Source: Phyllobacterium zundukense (lineage in GTDB: Bacteria > Pseudomonadota > Alphaproteobacteria > Rhizobiales > Rhizobiaceae). Taken from it: a stretch of DNA of 64,000 bases. Both the position numbers and the translations under genes were made by a program. This document shows positions 61,787 to 64,000 of this stretch, one piece after another (the stretch's first letter is position 1; the number at the start of each line of letters is the position of its first letter). The notes under the pieces were generated by a model, which worked only from the letters and a program-made list of their open reading frames with translations, was not told the DNA's origin and ran no database searches. Location: the NCBI RefSeq assembly GCF_002764115.1, contig NZ_CP017940.1, positions 2,950,501 to 3,014,500 of the forward strand, written 5' to 3'.

Positions 61787-62949
61787 CGTTTCCGGATCCA
61801 GTCTGCGAGGCGATCGGCTGCCTCCTCGACCTGATCTAACCGTCTGGCAAAGCAGAGCCGCAGGAAGGCGGCGCCACCATCCCCAAAAGCCGTGCCGGGT
61901 GCAAGGCCAACTTTTGCCTCGTCGACAATATCGAAGGCCGCGCGATAGGAATCCGTGATGCCTTCAATGCCGAATAGCAGATAAAATGCACCCGCCGGCG
62001 GCGACAGGCGCACCCTGCCCGTTGCGCTGAGTTTCGCGCAGAGAATGTCACGCGCCTTGTGGGCGCGCTCTACCTGCATGCGAATGAAGTCGTCGCCCTG
62101 CTCAAGTGCAGCGACGGCACCGCGTTGCATGAACTGCGCAACACCGGATGTCGAATACTGGATCAGATTTTCCATCGTCTTGCCGAGCGATGGATGCACG
62201 ACCAACCAGCCAACGCGCCAGCCCGTCATTGCCCAGTTCTTCGAAAAACTGTTGACGAAGATAATGCGGTCGTCAGTATCCATGACATCAAGGAAAGATG
62301 GCGCGCGGCGTGCACCATAGTAAAAATGCGCGTAGATTTCATCGGCGATGATCCACAGCCCATGGTGACGGGCGATGGCGAGGATTTCCCTGAGCGTATC
62401 GATATCGGCAGTCCAGCCGGATGGATTGGACGGCGTGTTGATGAACAGTGCCTTTGTCCTTGGCGTGATGGCGTCACGTATTTTCTGCGGATCGAGGCCC
62501 CAGCCGTTACCGGTAAAATCCTGTGTGACCGGGATTGGCGTTGCCCCGGCAATACCGGCGGCTGCGGCGAAATTCGGCCAGGCGGGCGAGATATAGACAA
62601 CCTCATCTCCCGCTCCTGCGGTCGCCTGGATGGCCAACTGGATCGCCTGCATGCCTGAACCCGTGACATAGAAATGCTCGACAGGCAGGTCGGCGTTGAA
62701 GTGGCGCTTGTAATAATCCGCAAGGGCCTGGCGCAGTTCGGGGATACCGGCCTGCCACGTGTAGAACGTCTCGCCATTGGCAAGACCATCGCTTGCCGCG
62801 TCACGGATAAAGTCAGGTGTCGGAAGATCGCCCTCACCCGCCCAGAGCGGAATCACCCCGTCCTGACGCCGGCCGTGATTCATAACGGCAACAATGCCGC
62901 TTTCCGGCGCGACAGCAGCTTCATGGCGTAAATGCTCGATAAGGCCCAT
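61783..62949 (-). CDS. PLP-dependent class I/II aminotransferase
   Basis: 388 residues from the ATG at 62949 (GGAGAAAA upstream). Fold-type I: TGSGMQAIQLAIQATAGAGD, INTPSNPSGW, the Asp of WIIADEIYAHFYY and the Schiff-base Lys in VNSFSKNWAMTGWRVGW. It transfers amino groups between amino and keto acids; substrate unknown. It is coupled by overlap to the AbrB-family membrane protein gene. Confidence 0.88.
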   Translation of the reverse strand: MGLIEHLRHEAAVAPESGIVAVMNHGRRQDGVIPLWAGEGDLPTPDFIRDAASDGLANGETFYTWQAGIPELRQALADYYKRHFNADLPVEHFYVTGSGMQAIQLAIQATAGAGDEVVYISPAWPNFAAAAGIAGATPIPVTQDFTGNGWGLDPQKIRDAITPRTKALFINTPSNPSGWTADIDTLREILAIARHHGLWIIADEIYAHFYYGARRAPSFLDVMDTDDRIIFVNSFSKNWAMTGWRVGWLVVHPSLGKTMENLIQYSTSGVAQFMQRGAVAALEQGDDFIRMQVERAHKARDILCAKLSATGRVRLSPPAGAFYLLFGIEGITDSYRAAFDIVDEAKVGLAPGTAFGDGGAAFLRLCFARRLDQVEEAADRLADWIRKR

Positions 62950-63076
62950 TCGATTTTCTCCACTGGCTTTCGTGGCAGACCTATCGCAACAGACCCGGTT
63001 TGGCACGCATATATTTGTGATGTTCCCATCAGTGGAAATGATGGGCTGCTGACAAATAACTGACAGAGATTCATAC

Positions 63077-63106
63077 AAAAACCCCGACGCAAGACCGGGT
63101 TTTTTG
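63077..63106 (-). terminator. terminator between mscL and the aminotransferase gene
   Basis: AAAACCC and GGGTTTT arms around a 12-base centre with A- and T-runs on both sides form a terminator-like hairpin just downstream of mscL. Confidence 0.6.
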
Positions 63107-63122
63107 CAGCAAAAATTACGGC

Positions 63123-63527
63123 TTAGCGTTTGGCGAGCAGATCGCGGATCTCGGTGAGAAGTATCTCTTCCTTCTTCGGAGCAGGATCGGCAGCAGCTTC
63201 CTTCTTCTTGAAACGGTTCATGGCCTTGACCACCATGAACAAGACCCATGCGATGATGAGGAAGTTGATGAGAAGGGTGATGAAGTTACCATAAGCAATC
63301 GTTGCACCGGCTTCCCTCGCGGCAGTCAATGTTGGAGCGGGCGCACCCGATAGCTGGAAGTACAGGTTGGAAAAATCGATGCCACCTGTCAGCAGACCGA
63401 TGATGGGCATGAAGAGGTCAGCCACAATCGACTCAACCAGTCTGCCAAAGGCACCACCGATGATCACACCGATGGCGAGATCAACCATGTTGCCCTTCAA
63501 GGCAAATTCTTTGAATTCCTTCAGCAT
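63123..63527 (-). CDS. mscL: large-conductance mechanosensitive channel MscL
   Basis: 134 residues: [20 protein letters not shown] is the first amphipathic helix and TM1, GKLV-like [20 protein letters not shown] follows, then TM2 ([20 protein letters not shown]) and a Lys-rich C-terminal helix bundle. It is the emergency osmotic release valve in the inner membrane. Confidence 0.97.
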   Translation of the reverse strand: MLKEFKEFALKGNMVDLAIGVIIGGAFGRLVESIVADLFMPIIGLLTGGIDFSNLYFQLSGAPAPTLTAAREAGATIAYGNFITLLINFLIIAWVLFMVVKAMNRFKKKEAAADPAPKKEEILLTEIRDLLAKR

Positions 63528-63750
63528 GATATACCACTCTCCAGTATTCTGTGTTAATGCGAATTATTGTCCTCGGATATGCTGTCCCAAGCACGGCCGG
63601 ACAGTAACAGAAGTTTTGAGAATATTAACTAGAAGTTTGATTGTTCTACCGGTTTTAAGGATTGCATTGGCGACTAGGTTGCAACGCCATTGACGGGAAA
63701 GTCTACTTGAACCGAAGCGATTGACGCCTACTGACGGAAGGTTAAGGCCC

Positions 63751-64000
63751 ATGGCGGGCTTGACTGGAATACCTATCGCACTGTTATACTTCCTGCTGCA
63801 GTATTGGACGATCACATCCGTTGATCGTCAGGCTGAAGCCAAAGCCAATCATTCGCGTCCGCTCGTCTATTCATTGAGTGTCGCAGCGAGCGGCAGTTCG
63901 TGGTTGTACTATGGCTCCACAGGTTATGCCGCGGAAAACGGGATCGAATTTGTCGGACTTTATGTCGGCATTGTTCTGGCCTTCACCCTTGGCTCCCTCT
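63751..64000 (+). CDS. PutP-like membrane protein / hybrid sensor kinase, N-terminal part (cut by window edge)
   Basis: The first 83 residues of a plus-strand frame that runs out of the window: MAGLTGIPIALLYFLLQYWT (first helix), SLSVAASGSSWLYYGSTGYA and a second helix GLYVGIVLAFTLGS. This matches the start of the sodium:solute symporter-type domain found at the front of rhizobial hybrid sensor kinases; the kinase part would be outside the window. GGAAGG upstream of the ATG at 63751 supports the start. Confidence 0.6.
   Translation, partial: MAGLTGIPIALLYFLLQYWTITSVDRQAEAKANHSRPLVYSLSVAASGSSWLYYGSTGYAAENGIEFVGLYVGIVLAFTLGSL

Overview
The window looks like chromosomal DNA of a Hyphomicrobiales (Rhizobiales) alphaproteobacterium, most likely from the Phyllobacteriaceae/Brucellaceae neighbourhood. 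The reasons are the moderately GC-rich coding style, the conserved order murA - DUF2948 - hisD - UPF0262 - LMW phosphatase - infA - maf - yacG, a C4-pathway hemA, and an ExoY/WbaP-type polysaccharide locus. The species assignment is inference.

Bases 1-21.3 kb are a surface-polysaccharide and secretion region. It holds the end of nadE, a secreted glycoside hydrolase-like protein, a Wzy-like polymerase/ligase, and a four-gene type I secretion unit (two repetitive Asn/Gln-rich candidate substrates, an ABC exporter with an unusual N-terminal extension, and an HlyD adaptor). A divergent LuxR-type regulator is followed by a HEPN-like gene. Next come an acetyltransferase-like protein, an NPPY methyltransferase, a Wzx-like flippase, a formyltransferase-like/GINT1-like protein, a priming sugar transferase and two GT4 glycosyltransferases. 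Together these can prime, build, flip, polymerise and trim a polysaccharide.

Bases 21.6-26.7 kb hold a compact putative RiPP locus, all on the minus strand: a SARP/BTAD-TPR regulator, two short precursor-like proteins with homologous leaders, a YcaO and a TfuA. The larger precursor carries six tandem 24-residue repeats. A YcaO-TfuA pair is the known signature of peptide thioamidation, so this is a strong candidate for a multi-core thioamidated peptide system, and it is the most exciting part of the window.

Bases 27673-45095 are a 17.4-kb integrative element inserted at the 3' end of tRNA-Phe. It is bounded by 20-bp direct repeats, with a tyrosine integrase and an excisionase-like gene beside the tRNA. 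It has a lambda-O-like replication protein with four intragenic iterons, a prohead protease without portal, capsid or large terminase, a tail-fibre-like gene, a repressor with divergent promoters, a tRNA-Arg(UCU) next to an AGA-rich minigene, and several candidate defence genes (a TIR/deoxyribosyltransferase-like protein, a PD-(D/E)XK-like protein, a stand-alone Cas2-like protein). It also has a roughly 1-kb non-coding array of three repeat families and a family of covarying hairpins. It resembles a phage satellite or a reduced prophage.

Bases 45.1-64 kb return to core genome: tRNA-Phe, an oxidoreductase, the yacG-maf-infA-hisD-murA cluster, tRNA-Thr, a GntR-controlled sugar-kinase unit, a LysR/azoreductase pair, galE, allantoicase, hemA, an AbrB-family membrane protein, an aminotransferase, mscL, and the start of a PutP-like membrane protein cut by the window edge.
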